Source of the DNA: Globodera rostochiensis
Taxonomy: Eukaryota; Nematoda; Chromadorea; Rhabditida; Heteroderidae
Direction of reading: 5' to 3'
Assembly (NCBI GenBank): GCA_018350325.1
Contig: JAEVLN010000006.1
Coordinates: 2,556,693-2,620,692 of the forward strand
DNA: 64,000 nt
The position numbers and the translations under genes are program-made. The notes beneath the pieces are model-generated. The model was not told the origin of the DNA, searched no databases, and saw nothing but the letters and a program-made list of their open reading frames with translations. This document shows positions 36,627 to 48,130 of the stretch, in pieces (the stretch's first letter is position 1; every line of letters starts with the position of its first letter).

Positions 36627-37995
36627 CAGGGATGTGCTCTGGTCGACTTTTTAAAAATCAGAAACCAGAAACCAGAATTCTGGTTGCATAAAACAAAAAT
36701 CAGAAACCAGAAAACAGAATTCTGGTCCTTATTTTAAAAATCAGAAATCAGAAAACAGAATTCTGGTGCCCAAAATGACCAGAAATTCTGGTAAATCAGA
36801 AAACCAGAACAGAAATTTTTTAATCATTCCCGCATTTTTCTTAAGCAATTTTTCCTCCAAAAAGTTCGATTTTAGGGGTGTGTTTGTTGGGTTTTTTATT
36901 GCATTTTTCTTATCAAATTTTCCAAAAAAGTTCAATTTTCAGTAAATTTTTTAGAATTTTTAACATTTTGGTAGAAAAATTTCAAAAATGTTGTCGATTT
37001 TTAAATTTTTCAAAAATGCAAATTTTTTGCGAATTCTGCTTGCGGGTGGGTCAAAATTTTGAATTTTTGACTTTATTTATTAACAGATTTTCAACCAAAA
37101 CTTAAAAAAATCGACACTTTTTTTAATATTTTTTAGAAATAGGAGGGGGTCGGCGGTGCCGATAGGCGCCGCCGGGAAAATTTTTTTGATTTTTGATGAC
37201 AAGTTAAGAAAATTGGCCCAAGAATGAATAATTTTGCAAAAATGGCTATTTGTAAAAGGTGTTGTAAGTAAAAATTTTAACTTAGAATTTCTGGTTTTTT
37301 TCTGGTTTTTTCTCTAAAAAACCAGAAATCAGAATTCTGGTTGCAAAAAAAAAACCAGAAATCAGAATGGTTCTTATGCTGTTTGTCCCCCACAAATTTT
37401 TTTTTTGCTAAAACACTGAAAAAATGTTTTTAGGGGTAATCAAGGGTGTAGAATCCGATTCTGACATTTATTCCGCTCAATGCCGAACCCCAGACCCAAA
37501 TTCGAACAATTTTCGAAAAATTCAATTTTTTCAAAATTCGCATTTATTTCACAAAATCGATTCAAATGCACGAAAATCATTATTAAATGAGTGACAACGG
37601 AAGTATTCATTGAGCACGCTCACATGGGTACAAAACACTCACTTGAGACCAAAAAATTATGAAACACAACATTATAATTGCCGAACTGTTTAGCTATAAA
37701 AACTCTGGCAGTTTTCGTGCATTTGGATCGATTTTGTGAAATAAATGCGAATTTTGAAAAAATTGAATTTTTCGAAAATTGTTCGAATTTGGGTCTGGGG
37801 TTCGGCATTGAGCGGAATAAATGTCAGAATCGGATTCTACACCCTTGATTACCCCTAAAAACATTTTTTCAGTGTTTTAGCAAAAAAAAAATTTGTGGGG
37901 GACAAACAGCATAAGAACCATCAGAATTCTGGTGCCCAAAATCACCAGAAATTCTGGTAAATCAGAAAATCAGAACGGAACAGAGCACATCCCTG
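36627..37995. mobile_element. hAT-type element, CAGGGATGTGCTCTG family, 1.37 kb
   Basis: Perfect 15-bp ends CAGGGATGTGCTCTG / CAGAGCACATCCCTG. Exact target duplication ctttccaa (36619-36626, 37996-38003). The arms iterate 'aatcagaaaccagaattctggt'-like words. The middle holds the GC hairpin (37152-37173) and a large nested palindrome (37372-37921). No transposase is visible. It lies directly upstream of the F-box-like gene start at 38092. Confidence 0.96.
37372..37921. repeat. Large palindrome of the TTCGAA dispersed family
   Basis: Two almost identical inverted arms of about 215 bp (ggttcttatgctgtttgtcc ... and its complement) around a spacer of about 120 bp. Each arm has the motif cluster gttcgaatttgggtctgggg, ggcattgagcgg and gattctacacccttgattac. 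Related single or paired arms occur near 20580, 34195, 45060, 47690-48050, 52900, 54860 and 57345-57640. Confidence 0.9.
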
Positions 37996-38091
37996 CTTTC
38001 CAACACACACCATTTTTTATTCGAATGAAAACTTTTTTTATAGTTTTTAGATCATTGGAATCATAAAAATCATTTCGATTTGCAACAAAAA

Positions 38092-41000
38092 ATGTCTGAC
38101 AATCCGAAGAAATTGAAGAAACAATTGAAAGAAATGTGAGTTTTTTTTCGAGGCTTATATGACTAAACGGGAGCAGGGCCGTCGCCGGGAAAAATTTTTG
38201 AGTTTTTTGATGGAATTTGTTAAGAAAATTGGCCAAAAAATTATTAATTTTACAAACAAGTGGGTGCCACCTCTTGTGAAGTGACGGCGGATGATGGGCG
38301 CCGTCAAAACAAAAAACTCGCAGCTCACGGTAGAGTGCGAGGGGGTGGGGCGGGCGAGAGTTGGAGGTGGGAGTTGGAGAGGCAGCGGAAGGAGGAAAAA
38401 TCACGCACAAGAATAAAATCAAATTTATTTGCGATCTCAAACTTGGGTAATTAAACCCACATTTACATGAAATGTGGAAAAGAAAATGATCACCGGGGAT
38501 TGAGGTGATCACACTGAGTAATGGGGGCAATGGGTAATTGATGAACCGGGCAATTGGATAAAATGATAAAACCGAATGATTTGATGACCGGGGGGTCCCA
38601 GAAATGGATGAAACCGGGATGATTGGGTTGGACTAGAGGTGTCAGATGAGAAAGACTAGAACATGATTGAAATGAATAATTGATTTGGGTGAGGTGGCCA
38701 AAAAAGGGTAATGGATTTTATGGGGGTGACGGACTGTAATTGGTGAATATGTAAAGGATCTGGTGAAATGTGGGCAAAGGAATGTTGAGAGGGAAATTGT
38801 CGATGGGCGGCAAAATGCCTCGAACGTGGTCCAAATGAATGACTGATTGTGGTGAAGAATGGGGGCTTATAAAGAGGACAGAATTGTTGGCCAGACGGTG
38901 GGGTGAGAAGAAATTGATTGACAATTAGTTAGTTACTGGGGTGATGTTGGCATTCACGTGCGTCAATGTGGAGGGGACAATGTTTGGTGGGGAGGATTGG
39001 GCCAAACATATTGAATGTGGGCATTCGTAAAGGTGAAAAATGGGCTGATAATTGGCGGCGGGGGATTAGGACGTTCGTACGTCAATGTGCAAAGAGAGAC
39101 CTGTTAGTCGTTGGCCGCGAAGATTAGTTAGATAAGTTAAGAATTTGGTTGGTACGGCCAACGACCAACATTTGGTTAATTCCAAATTCAAACTATTTGA
39201 ATTTTCGAAATGGTGTTTCGACATTCCTAAACGAGGAAGGGAAAGGGAGGGAAGGAGATTGATCGATTCGGCGGAAATCATCTGATCTCAATCCGTCTGT
39301 TCCTGGTTATGCCTCCGATAGTCGGAGGGGCCTTGAACGTCCGAACGGTGACTCCCAGGTGTTGCTCACGTTAGCGCGTCCTCTTGGCGGTTGCCCGATT
39401 CCCGTCGAGGTGATCGATCTGTGGCCGATGGTGAACTGATCGTTTGTCGAGGATTGGTATGAGCATTTTGCGGCCGAAGAAAAAAGTTGAGTGAGCGCAG
39501 GCCAAGTGCTGAAGATGTTGGACTCGGTCTCGCAGGGTTCGTAGGCCGCACTTGCGTTGTTGAATTCGGCCAAGGAATTTGTTGTGTCCACCGCATTTGG
39601 ATGAATGGCCATCAGTCCGATCAGGCTGATGATCATGAGTAAACCAAGAGTCTGTTTAACTTTTGGGTTGCGTTGTCTTGTTGGTTGCGATGCTGAAGGC
39701 TTCCGAGCCGGTGATATTGGTTCGGTTTTCTCGCGATCAATGAGTTCCCCTTCTGATGAATTTGATTTATATTCCATTTTGCTGTTGTTGATGTCCGACG
39801 TCAGATCGATGAGTGGTGGATTTGTTGCCTGAGCTGCTGCTAAGTGAGTAACAATTGTGCGCAGCCGAGCTGTGTTTGAGAACAGCTTGTTCCGTTGATG
39901 CTGTCTGAGAAGTGCTTTCTCCATCTCTTGTCGGCGATGTTCGTCGCCTGAAACCGTCGCTTTTGGTGCAACGTTGGTGGTTGAATTCGAGTTCAGTCGG
40001 ATATGGTGCTGTTTCTTCTGAACCGATTTGCGAGTTGCTTTTTCTTTGTTGGAATGTTTTTTGGTCGGTTGGTTGCAGGTTGGCTTTTTTCGTGCGGCTT
40101 GGGCATGCACTGGCCCAACAAAGGTGATGTTGGAGGCTTCGGTCATTTCGATGCGTCCTGATCCGCTGAGGATCTTGCCAATTGTCGAGTCACAAAGCAT
40201 GAACCCGCTGGGTAGGCGTTCGATCGGTCGAACTTGGAGCTCGTGCCAGACATCCATGCCAAGCATGATGTCTGGTTGTTTTTCCAGATGTGGTGGCGCT
40301 AGCGTGGTGCGTTGAAGCTGTGCTTTGTCCAATTTATTTAACTGGATTACGGGCATGTCGTTCACTAGAAACTCTAATGCGTTGAGGTTGAAGATGTGTC
40401 GTTGTCCACCTCCGCCTTGAAATCCGAGTTTAACCAGATCGCTGACGTACTTTTTCGACTTTCGAGCGCCAAAGCTGGTAAGGTGGCATTCTTCCGTAAT
40501 TACCACTGGGAGATTAAGTTGCTTTGCCGCCCTTTTTGTGATGAATGATCGATGACTTCCAGGGTCGATAAACACTGTTGCGTTCATGTTACGATGTGGT
40601 TGCGCTGGGTTGAAGACCGCTGAGGTTGTGGTCATGAGAACGGCTTTTATTTCGTTGTCACTGGTCGCATTGCATTGTTGTGACAAGCCTTCCGTTCTGA
40701 TGCCGTTGAGTGGCATGACATCTGCTCGGGTGGCGTTTGCGGATTCAGATCCTCGTCTTGAGTTGATTGGATCAATTGCTGTTGTACTTTTAGTTGATCC
40801 ATGGCCGCCGTTGCGGCAGAGTGCTGTCGGGTGGAGCTGTCGACATTTGAAGCAGTTCTTCGGACTTGGACAGTCGCTTGCTCGGTGGTTGGTTTTGAGG
40901 CATTTGAAGCATAGCCGTTTCTCCCAGACAACGGCGTTGCGTTGCTCGAACGTACTGAATTTGCGGCATTCTTCGTGCCAGTGATTGTTGCCACAAAATG

Positions 41001-44000
41001 CGCAGGATGATGGCGGTTTTGGCTGATTGTACCCTTGAGGTTGCCTGAACGGGGGCCTGTTGTGTTGTTGGGTTGTTGGTGGTACTGCGCGTGCCAGTTG
41101 CGGAATGGGTGGATTGGGGTAGTTTGTGTGTGGACTTGTTAGGAGACGTTTGTGAATGTTATCGACTGCCGATTGGATAAAGGTGTGGTCCTGAGGGTGA
41201 GCGAGTTGATTATTGTGCCGGAATTCCGCTCCGGCGGTGATTGGAGGGGGTTGCGGTTGATGGTGCCCATATTCGCCCATGACTTCTTGAATTTGAGACT
41301 CCCTTCGGACGGCATCGTTCAGGACTTCTCGGAGTTTTGTTGTGGTCCAGTGAGTTGGATTTTCGCCTTTCTTCGTCAGTATTGTGCGCAGGAAACTAGG
41401 CGGTAGCTTCTTCTCAAGCATGAGGAAGGTTGGCGGGCCTTCAATGTCTTCTCCCGCATTGTTGAGTTCTCGTGTCAATCGTTCGAGTTGTAGAAGGAAT
41501 TCCTTTGTGTCGCGCAGGTTTTTGCAGGATTTGAGGTTGGCCAGTTCAAAATGTAGAGCCCTGATGTGCTCTTCCGGGGCTCCATACGTGTCTTTGAGAA
41601 GCTGCAGGGCCACGTCGTAATTCTGGTCTTCGAGCCTGAAGCCGGCGACCAGATCCCTTGCTTCACCGCTGAGCAAGTTGCGCAAAATGTTAAACTTTTC
41701 AGCTTTGCCGATCGGATGTCCTGCAACTGCCGATTTGTAGGACTCGTAGAATTCGGGCCACCGTATTTTGGTGCCCGAAAACTTTTCCAACTGCAGTGGT
41801 TGGAATTGGTAAAACGGCGTTGCGTATTGTTGCGTCTGGACTGCTTGGTGAGCTGCCACGTTTGGTTGCATGGCTTGCTGCAGGGCTCGTTGATGGTTTG
41901 CTTGAGCTTCGCGCTCTTCTTTGTCCGCTCTGTTGCGATAAAGCCGGGCTTGGACTGTAAGCGTGCTGATGAGATCGCGCAAGTTGCGGAGTTTGACGGA
42001 AGCTTCATCGGCCTTGTCGTTTATTTTCTCCTTCGTGTTGAACGCGCTGAATTTGTCTTCCGCCGCGTCCCGCTCTGCAGCTGTCAGTTTGCGGAGAAGG
42101 TCGGCCCATGCGCTGGACGCCTCGCGTATGTCGTCCAAGAATATCTCCAACGTCCTGGCCTCCTTTTGCACTTTTTCGAGCTGTGTTTCGAAGTTGAGCG
42201 CATTCTCGAGGTGCTCTGCGTTGTTGTCGGCCAGGAGGTTCAGTTCCGCAGCTGTGCGTGTGCGGGCCAGAATTCTGAGTGCTGCTCCCAATTTTTGCTG
42301 GATTGGAGCCGACATTGTTGCTGAGTTGAGTGAAAAACGGCTTGGTTGTTGACTGTCGAGAAGTTCAAGCAGTACAACGACTGCTCTGCTTTGATTTGAA
42401 CACGCAACTATCCCTTATGAATTGCTGCCGGTGTTCGACCGTTGATGAATGAGTAGTCTGCTGTCACGGAGAGGAAGCAGTACGCCGCTGAATGGATTGA
42501 CTGTGGTCACGGAGACCGAGCAGTTCACTGATGTTGATGATGGCCGGTGCCCCCTTAGGAAGTTTGGTCGCGAAGGACCGAAACTCCCTTACTCCCTCAG
42601 ATTTTGAGTTGAACAGCTTCGGCACAAAGACCAAAAACTGTTCACTCTTTCCCACTTTTGCCCGACCCCTTTTTGTTCGATATCAAGTTCGGTCACGAAG
42701 GACTCGAACTTGAACCGTTCTTGTTGAGTTTTCCCGAATGGCAAAACTACCACAGTTGATGGAGTCCTGCGGAGATCAGAAGGGTTGTCGTGTTCAAGTC
42801 ACGTCGGGGTCACCACTTGAAGTGACGGCGGATGATGGGCGCCGTCAAAACAAAAAACTCGCAGCTCACGGTAGAGTGCGAGGGGGTGGGGCGGGCGAGA
42901 GTTGGAGGTGGGAGTTGGAGAGGCAGCGGAAGGAGGAAAAATCACGCACAAGAATAAAATCAAATTTATTTGCGATCTCAAACTTGGGTAATTAAACCCA
43001 CATTTACATGAAATGTGGAAAAGAAAATGATCACCGGGGATTGAGGTGATCACACTGAGTAATGGGGGCAATGGGTAATTGATGAACCGGGCAATTGGAT
43101 AAAATGATAAAACCGAATGATTTGATGACCGGGGGGTCCCAGAAATGGATGAAACCGGGATGATTGGGTTGGACTAGAGGTGTCAGATGAGAAAGACTAG
43201 AACATGATTGAAATGAATAATTGATTTGGGTGAGGTGGCCAAAAAAGGGTAATGGATTTTATGGGGGTGACGGACTGTAATTGGTGAATATGTAAAGGAT
43301 CTGGTGAAATGTGGGCAAAGGAATGTTGAGAGGGAAATTGTCGATGGGCGGCAAAATGCCTCGAACGTGGTCCAAATGAATGACTGATTGTGGTGAAGAA
43401 TGGGGGCTTATAAAGAGGACAGAATTGTTGGCCAGACGGTGGGGTGAGAAGAAATTGATTGACAATTAGTTAGTTACTGGGGTGATGTTGGCATTCACGT
43501 GCGTCAATGTGGAGGGGACAATGTTTGGTGGGGAGGATTGGGCCAAACATATTGAATGTGGGCATTCGTAAAGGTGAAAAATGGGCTGATAATTGGCGGC
43601 GGGGGATTAGGACGTTCGTACGTCAATGTGCAAAGAGAGACCTGTTAGTCGTTGGCCGCGAAGATTAGTTAGATAAGTTAAGAATTTGGTTGGTACGGCC
43701 AACGACCAACATTTGGTTAATTCCAAATTCAAACTATTTGAATTTTCGAAATGGTGTTTCGACACTTGTTTTTTTTTGTCAAAAAAAATTTCGGGGGTGG
43801 GCCCTGGCCCCCTCGGCCCATATTGAGTTTATGTCATCTAGTCACCTTTTTTAAACAATTTCATTTTTTTCAGTTTCATTTGCGACGACGTTTTGTTCGA
43901 AGTGTTCGCATTTTGTGGACATTTTGTGCTCGGACTGAAAGTTGCGCTGATCAGCGATCGATTTGACCGTTTGGTGGACGCGCATTTCAAATTGAATGGA

Positions 44001-45055
44001 TGGTCGTTGGGTCAATTGGTAACCCGTGAAATTGACAAAGGAAATGCCGCTCTTATCAAAACAATTGGCTCTTGGTATAGAGACGAGCGTCAGCTGTCAA
44101 TTCCGCAAGAGCCGCTTCCTGACAAAGTGATCGGATTTGAAAGCCTTCAAATAAAGTCGGTTTTGAGCATTTTAATTATTCAATTTTTTTTCATAATTTT
44201 TTAGTTACATCGACCGAAGTGTCATCGAATTTCTTCAAAGCATTCGCCGACTTTTCGACTCCAACAGGACCATTCTTTCCATTCAAACAGAGAACAACGA
44301 ACACCGCAGTTGGGAAATCATTTGTGAGAAGATTTGGCCGTTGTTCAACGACAACATTTGCGGACTTGAGTTTATTTACATCAAGCGTGACTGTTTGTGC
44401 CGTTTTTTTCCGACCGCTCTTCGCAATTGTGCAAAGCTCCGAGTGATCGAATCCGTTCAACTTTTCCCCAAATTCCCGGCCGATGACAGTGCTGGCGCTT
44501 CTTATCCCCAAGCAGTGGCCAAATGGTTGCACACGCCCCGCGGGGATGGACTTCCGAAGGTGTTGCGATGCGGATTTCGGCAAATGGAAGAATTGAAAAT
44601 GGTGTGATTTTTTAATTTATTTGTATTTTCAATTTAAACGGCAATTGGATGGATTGAAAATGGTGTGATTTTTTTAAAATTTATTTACATTTTCCAATTT
44701 AAATTATCTTATTCCACCTAAGGAATTTGTCAACTCGACGGAGCCGGTCAATTTCATCATTTGGGCTTTATGGTCGTACGCATCCGACTTAGTGCCATTC
44801 GAATTGAAAAACAATTTGACGGGGGAGCGATTGGAGTTGCGATACTTTGCCAAGGATGGCATACGCAATTGGCTGTTGGTTCGTTGTCCAATTGAGCGCG
44901 ACGAAGCGAAATGGGCCGAGTGGGTGAAGGAGGCGGCTGAGTGGGATAGGCGGGGTCGGAATTTTTTTCACGGAGTTTTTTTCTGGTACTTATGTGTTAT
45001 GTGCCAACAAGAAAAACATTTTTTTTTCTCAAAGTTGATAAAAAAGTGCTTATAG
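38092..45055 (+). CDS. F-box-like protein of the expanded cyst-nematode family
   Basis: Exons 38092-38135, 43874-44155, 44205-44601 and 44723-45055 join in phase to 351 residues. The start [20 protein letters not shown], then [72 protein letters not shown] and [14 protein letters not shown] are typical of a large F-box-like family in Globodera/Heterodera (recognised from memory). Such proteins are thought to link substrates to Skp1-type ubiquitin ligases; residues about 15-45 would be the F-box. After [12 protein letters not shown] the normal ending is replaced by Phe-rich sequence stopping at 45053, next to a TTCGAA repeat, so the C-terminus is probably altered. Intron 1 is 5.7 kb because a BEL/Pao element sits in it on the opposite strand. 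Whether splicing still works is unknown. Confidence 0.82.
38277..39223 (-). repeat. 3' LTR of the BEL/Pao element
   Basis: 947 bp. It ends in tttcgaca on the plus strand (TGTCGAAA in element sense). It matches the LTR at 42818-43764. Confidence 0.95.
39307..42315 (-). CDS. Gag-protease polyprotein of BEL/Pao element, 1002 aa
   Basis: A single uninterrupted frame. Residues 1-150 are helical and charged. About 175-310 match the DUF1759-type gag region ([39 protein letters not shown]). Cys/His knuckles lie at 438-500 ([40 protein letters not shown]). A retropepsin-like domain is at about 555-700, with the putative active site [10 protein letters not shown] near residue 584 and MLGMDVW near 687. 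The last 220 residues are basic and Ser-rich with a hydrophobic helix ([16 protein letters not shown], about 885-900). They may be an envelope-like or polyprotein 3' remnant fused after loss of the polymerase region (inference). The active-site triplet reads D-P-G instead of the common D-S/T-G. Confidence 0.93.
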   Translation of the reverse strand: MSAPIQQKLGAALRILARTRTAAELNLLADNNAEHLENALNFETQLEKVQKEARTLEIFLDDIREASSAWADLLRKLTAAERDAAEDKFSAFNTKEKINDKADEASVKLRNLRDLISTLTVQARLYRNRADKEEREAQANHQRALQQAMQPNVAAHQAVQTQQYATPFYQFQPLQLEKFSGTKIRWPEFYESYKSAVAGHPIGKAEKFNILRNLLSGEARDLVAGFRLEDQNYDVALQLLKDTYGAPEEHIRALHFELANLKSCKNLRDTKEFLLQLERLTRELNNAGEDIEGPPTFLMLEKKLPPSFLRTILTKKGENPTHWTTTKLREVLNDAVRRESQIQEVMGEYGHHQPQPPPITAGAEFRHNNQLAHPQDHTFIQSAVDNIHKRLLTSPHTNYPNPPIPQLARAVPPTTQQHNRPPFRQPQGYNQPKPPSSCAFCGNNHWHEECRKFSTFEQRNAVVWEKRLCFKCLKTNHRASDCPSPKNCFKCRQLHPTALCRNGGHGSTKSTTAIDPINSRRGSESANATRADVMPLNGIRTEGLSQQCNATSDNEIKAVLMTTTSAVFNPAQPHRNMNATVFIDPGSHRSFITKRAAKQLNLPVVITEECHLTSFGARKSKKYVSDLVKLGFQGGGGQRHIFNLNALEFLVNDMPVIQLNKLDKAQLQRTTLAPPHLEKQPDIMLGMDVWHELQVRPIERLPSGFMLCDSTIGKILSGSGRIEMTEASNITFVGPVHAQAARKKPTCNQPTKKHSNKEKATRKSVQKKQHHIRLNSNSTTNVAPKATVSGDEHRRQEMEKALLRQHQRNKLFSNTARLRTIVTHLAAAQATNPPLIDLTSDINNSKMEYKSNSSEGELIDREKTEPISPARKPSASQPTRQRNPKVKQTLGLLMIISLIGLMAIHPNAVDTTNSLAEFNNASAAYEPCETESNIFSTWPALTQLFSSAAKCSYQSSTNDQFTIGHRSITSTGIGQPPRGRANVSNTWESPFGRSRPLRLSEA
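42774..42815 (+). promoter_or_regulatory. Primer-binding site matching the 3' half of tRNA-Trp
   Basis: Two bases inside the 5' LTR border, the plus strand reads gatcagaagg...ttcaagtcacgtcggggtcacca. This matches the last ~40 nt of eukaryotic tRNA-Trp, including the CCA end, apart from two inserted bases and one substitution (from memory of that tRNA). In element sense this is a primer-binding site starting TGGTGACCCCGACGTGACTT. A normal site needs about 18 nt; here the match reaches the anticodon stem. Confidence 0.8.
42818..43764 (-). repeat. 5' LTR of the BEL/Pao element
   Basis: 947 bp, TG...CA in element sense. It should hold the promoter and polyadenylation signals. A 'cttataaag' motif lies near 43407. 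It matches the LTR at 38277-39223. Confidence 0.95.
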
Positions 45056-46387
45056 GAGGGGTTTACGGGGTCGTAGTGTCCGAACCTGTTTTTGCAAAAT
45101 TTCTTCGACATTTCGACGATTTAATGGCAAAATTCGGAAAAAAGAATTTCAGGAAATTGTTCGAATTTGGGTTCGGGGTTCGGAATTGCTCGAAATGAAG
45201 GTCGAATTCGGAATTTACGACCCCGAAAACCCCCAGAATCACCTTTTCGCTGCTTTAATAAAAAAAATGTCACATAACGCATAAGTCCTTTTTTCTTTGG
45301 GTAAAAACTTGGGGAAATTTCTTAGGTTTTTTCAGTTTAAGTTCCTGGATTTCACTAGGGTAGCGTCCGATAGAAAAAAAAATGCAATAAAATGGTGAAT
45401 TAATAAATTCCCAATGTTTACCTGGGACATTTCATTATCTATTTAAAATATAAATTGTATTATATTATTTAAATTGGCCCGAAAAATCCGTCCACTTTCC
45501 TCCTACCACTCTTTCGAAAAAACTTATCAGATTCCCCCGCCCACGCCGATTTGGATTTTTAAATATTTTTCTATTTTCAGGCTCCTTGACGAAAACGAAG
45601 GTCCGAGTGAGCCCAAAAAGAGAAAGAACTGATTTGTGAGGACGACGGAATTTGGAGGGAAATTCAAACCGAGAAAATGGACTAAACATTATTTGCAAAA
45701 TGCTTAACACAAAATTCTGCGAATTTTATAAATGTTTAAATCCAGAATAATCGCTCACCAAAATGTTATGGCCGGAAACCCCCCCCCCCCCACCCTAAAA
45801 TTGGCCATTTTCACACTACTTGGCCATTTTATTAGCCATTTATTTCAATGGAGCGAGCGGAAAGGTCCGTTTTGATGTGAGGAGATTGAAGGAAATTGAA
45901 TTAAATCAAAAATTTTCTAAACATTTATTTTTGGTAATAATCGGGTTGTTCAAAAGTCGAGGTGTTTCCGGTGGTATTCGGGGGGCGCAGAATTCGAATT
46001 TGATCTCCGTTTCGACAAATTCCGAACCCCGAACCGAAATTGACGAACAATTCATCGAATAAAAAGACAATTAATTTGTCGTGACTTAAATGTGCACGAA
46101 CACGGAGCAAAGACAAAACCGATCAAAAAAAATCCGCTTTTGGGCCAAAAAATGAACAATATTTGTAAAATTTTGTCTGGATATAAGTGGGAAAATGAGG
46201 CAATTCGGTGGGGATGGGTATTACATTAATCGAGTCGCATCACCCCGTTTAGCCGGAGGGTTTCAATACATTCATACAAACAAAAAAAATTTTCAGAGAT
46301 CGATTTTTTTTTTTTTACAAATGGAAAGCACCAATTGAACAAGCTAAATTTGTGTAAAAAATCTTTCATTAAAAAGAAACAAAAATT
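45056..46387. other. TTCGAA-family repeat and AT-rich spacer
   Basis: At 45057-45245 two facing arms of the TTCGAA dispersed repeat occur (gttcgaatttgggttcgggg, gtcgaattcggaatttacga). A possible terminal exon at about 45582-45632 on plus (acceptor ttttcag, LLDENEGPSEPKKRKN then TGA) ends with a nuclear-localisation-like cluster, but it cannot be tied to a gene. A C run lies at about 45780. Confidence 0.45.
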
Positions 46388-47217
46388 TTAATCGTCGTCA
46401 TCTTCAATTTCTTCCTCCGCACTTCCGCTCTTTGCCGCCTTCCTCCGCGCCCGCGCCTCTCTGTTCCGTCTGAAATGGGAAGGCTTTGAATCAAACAAAA
46501 AAAATGTTTTGATCATTTGCAAATTTAAAATTAATTCGATCAAAAAATCAAAACAAGATTGATCAAATTGCATTTTTTTGGGTTTCAAATTCCACCCAAT
46601 TCGTTCCTTTTCCGCCTTTTTTTGTTCCGCCATTTTTTTTGTTCCGCCATCGTTTGCGCCCAGTTCTCGTGCTTCTTGTCGATAGCTTTCTGCCGCTCAT
46701 GCTGTACTTCGTGCTCATCGATCATATGTTGACGGAACTTTCTGAAAAAATTTCAACAAATTACGGGTTTGGCATTAATTTTTTAATATGTTTCCGTTCA
46801 GAATAAAACCGAACGATGGGCAAAAATCTTTTTCCAAATTAATAAATTAAAATAAACAACTCCCATCTCTGATCAATCAGTGGAGCTTCATTATTATTGG
46901 TTGATATGATCAAAAAAAAATCCGAGTAGCGTCAGATCACACAATCCCATGGGCCCGAAGGGGAGTACACAGCAAACGCCCACCGATCACATGTGATCAG
47001 CAAAAAGTTTCACAATTTTTTTGGACAAAAAAAAAAATCAAAACCACCTAAATGCGTTGTTCTGTTGTTGCTGTTTCGGCGTCGTCGTCCACCCGCCGTC
47101 GTTGGTGGTGTCCTTCTCACTTTTTTTCCTGTTGACGATCATCGTCGTACTGCTTGAAATCGTCGGCAAACCGCCAAAGTTCCCTCTCATCCAGTTTACC
47201 ATAATCCGATAGCGCGG
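46388..47217 (-). CDS. Small charged protein of unknown function, probably frameshifted
   Basis: Minus exons 47217-47121 (LDERELWRFADDFKQYDDDR), 46741-46596 (KFRQHMIDEHEVQHERQKAI, KKHENWAQTMAEQKK) and 46469-46388 (RNREARARRKAAKSGS, ending EEEIEDDDD) have good splice borders. The product is rich in Lys, Arg, Glu and Asp and probably helical. Upstream exons were not identified. Inside the second exon a 17-bp direct duplication (atggcggaacaaaaaaa) puts the exon end out of frame with exon 3. Removing one copy would restore the frame to ..EKERIG/RNREARARR. Either the gene is disrupted, or translation starts at the second ATG, or the copy number varies among individuals. I do not recognise the family. 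Confidence 0.55.
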
Positions 47218-47687
47218 CTGAAGCGAAAGAAGATTAAGGAGTTCCGGATACCCAAAAAAAAGAACGATGAATCGATACGAGGTTTGAGCCCGGAGGGAGT
47301 GCTCGAAAAATTTCAAAAAAAAAATTTTTTTTTTGTTGAAATTATCTCAATTTGTTCGTAAAATTACGAAACAAAAAAATTAAATTTAAGATGAATGTTG
47401 AGCGGCACCAAAATGGTTATTTGAAATCGATTAAAAAATTGTTTTTTTTTCGAAATGCCATCAAACTGACCTCTTCATAATGGGCATAGTACCTATAAAA
47501 AAAATATTGCAAAATTCCCTTGAATTTTTGGCAAGATATATTACAAAATTTAAAATTGATAGGCACACAAAACAATTTTGGCTTTCAAAAAATACGCAAC
47601 ACTTTTTTTGAATTTCTAAAAAATAATCCCTAAAAATCGACTTTTTGATCGCCCCTCCCCCTCACGAAACGCAATTTTAAAAATCCA

Positions 47688-48050
47688 GAATGCATGTTTT
47701 CTAGGGTGAAAAAATGCGTTTACATAAATCCGAGCTCGGATTTTGCGAATGTATCGAACCCCGAACCGAATTCGAACATTTTTCGAACTTTCAAAATGCA
47801 ACATTTTTTGGGTTGACTAATTTTTTATTTGCACTTTCCTACCCCGTAAACGATTAAATTGTTTTGTTTTCTCATTAATACAAACGTTTTCGTGCATTTT
47901 TAAAGGTTTTAACCTTTTTGGACTCACACAGAAATTATTTTTCACAGGGCTGAAATTTCGAAAAATGTTCGAATTCGGTTCGGGGTTCGACATTCGCAAA
48001 ATCCGAGTTCGGATTCGTGTTCTACGCATATTTTTACCCTAGGAAACATG
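47688..48050. repeat. Palindromic TTCGAA-family element
   Basis: Inverted arms: catgttttctagggt ... atcgaaccccgaaccgaatt at the left and gaattcggttcggggttcga ... accctaggaaacatg at the right. Spacer about 150 bp. Confidence 0.8.
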
Positions 48051-48130
48051 TATTCAAAATTATAAACATCCGAAAATAAAATAAAAAAGTTCAGCGGGAC
48101 CGCCAATTCTGCACCATTGCCCAATAAAGG

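Larger units (their letters stand above)
38277..43764 (-). mobile_element. BEL/Pao LTR retrotransposon, non-autonomous, 5488 bp
   Basis: The two LTRs (38277-39223 and 42818-43764) have equal length (947 bp) and I saw no difference between them, so insertion was very recent. Element sense is minus: TG...CA ends, 5' LTR on the right. The target duplication is cttg (38273-38276, 43765-43768). The internal part is only 3594 bp and is filled by one gag-protease reading frame. Reverse transcriptase, RNase H and integrase are absent, so the element must rely on a full-length relative. No purine tract is seen before the 3' LTR in element sense; that region (39224-39260) is pyrimidine-rich instead. 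Confidence 0.95.

Noticed and set aside
38256..38530. Minus-strand frame of 186 codons across the LTR border
   Set aside because: It crosses from host DNA into the LTR, and its LTR portion recurs in the other LTR; no known domain.
39605..42352. Plus-strand frames of 75-250 codons inside the retrotransposon
   Set aside because: They are antisense shadows of the 1002-codon gag-protease frame.
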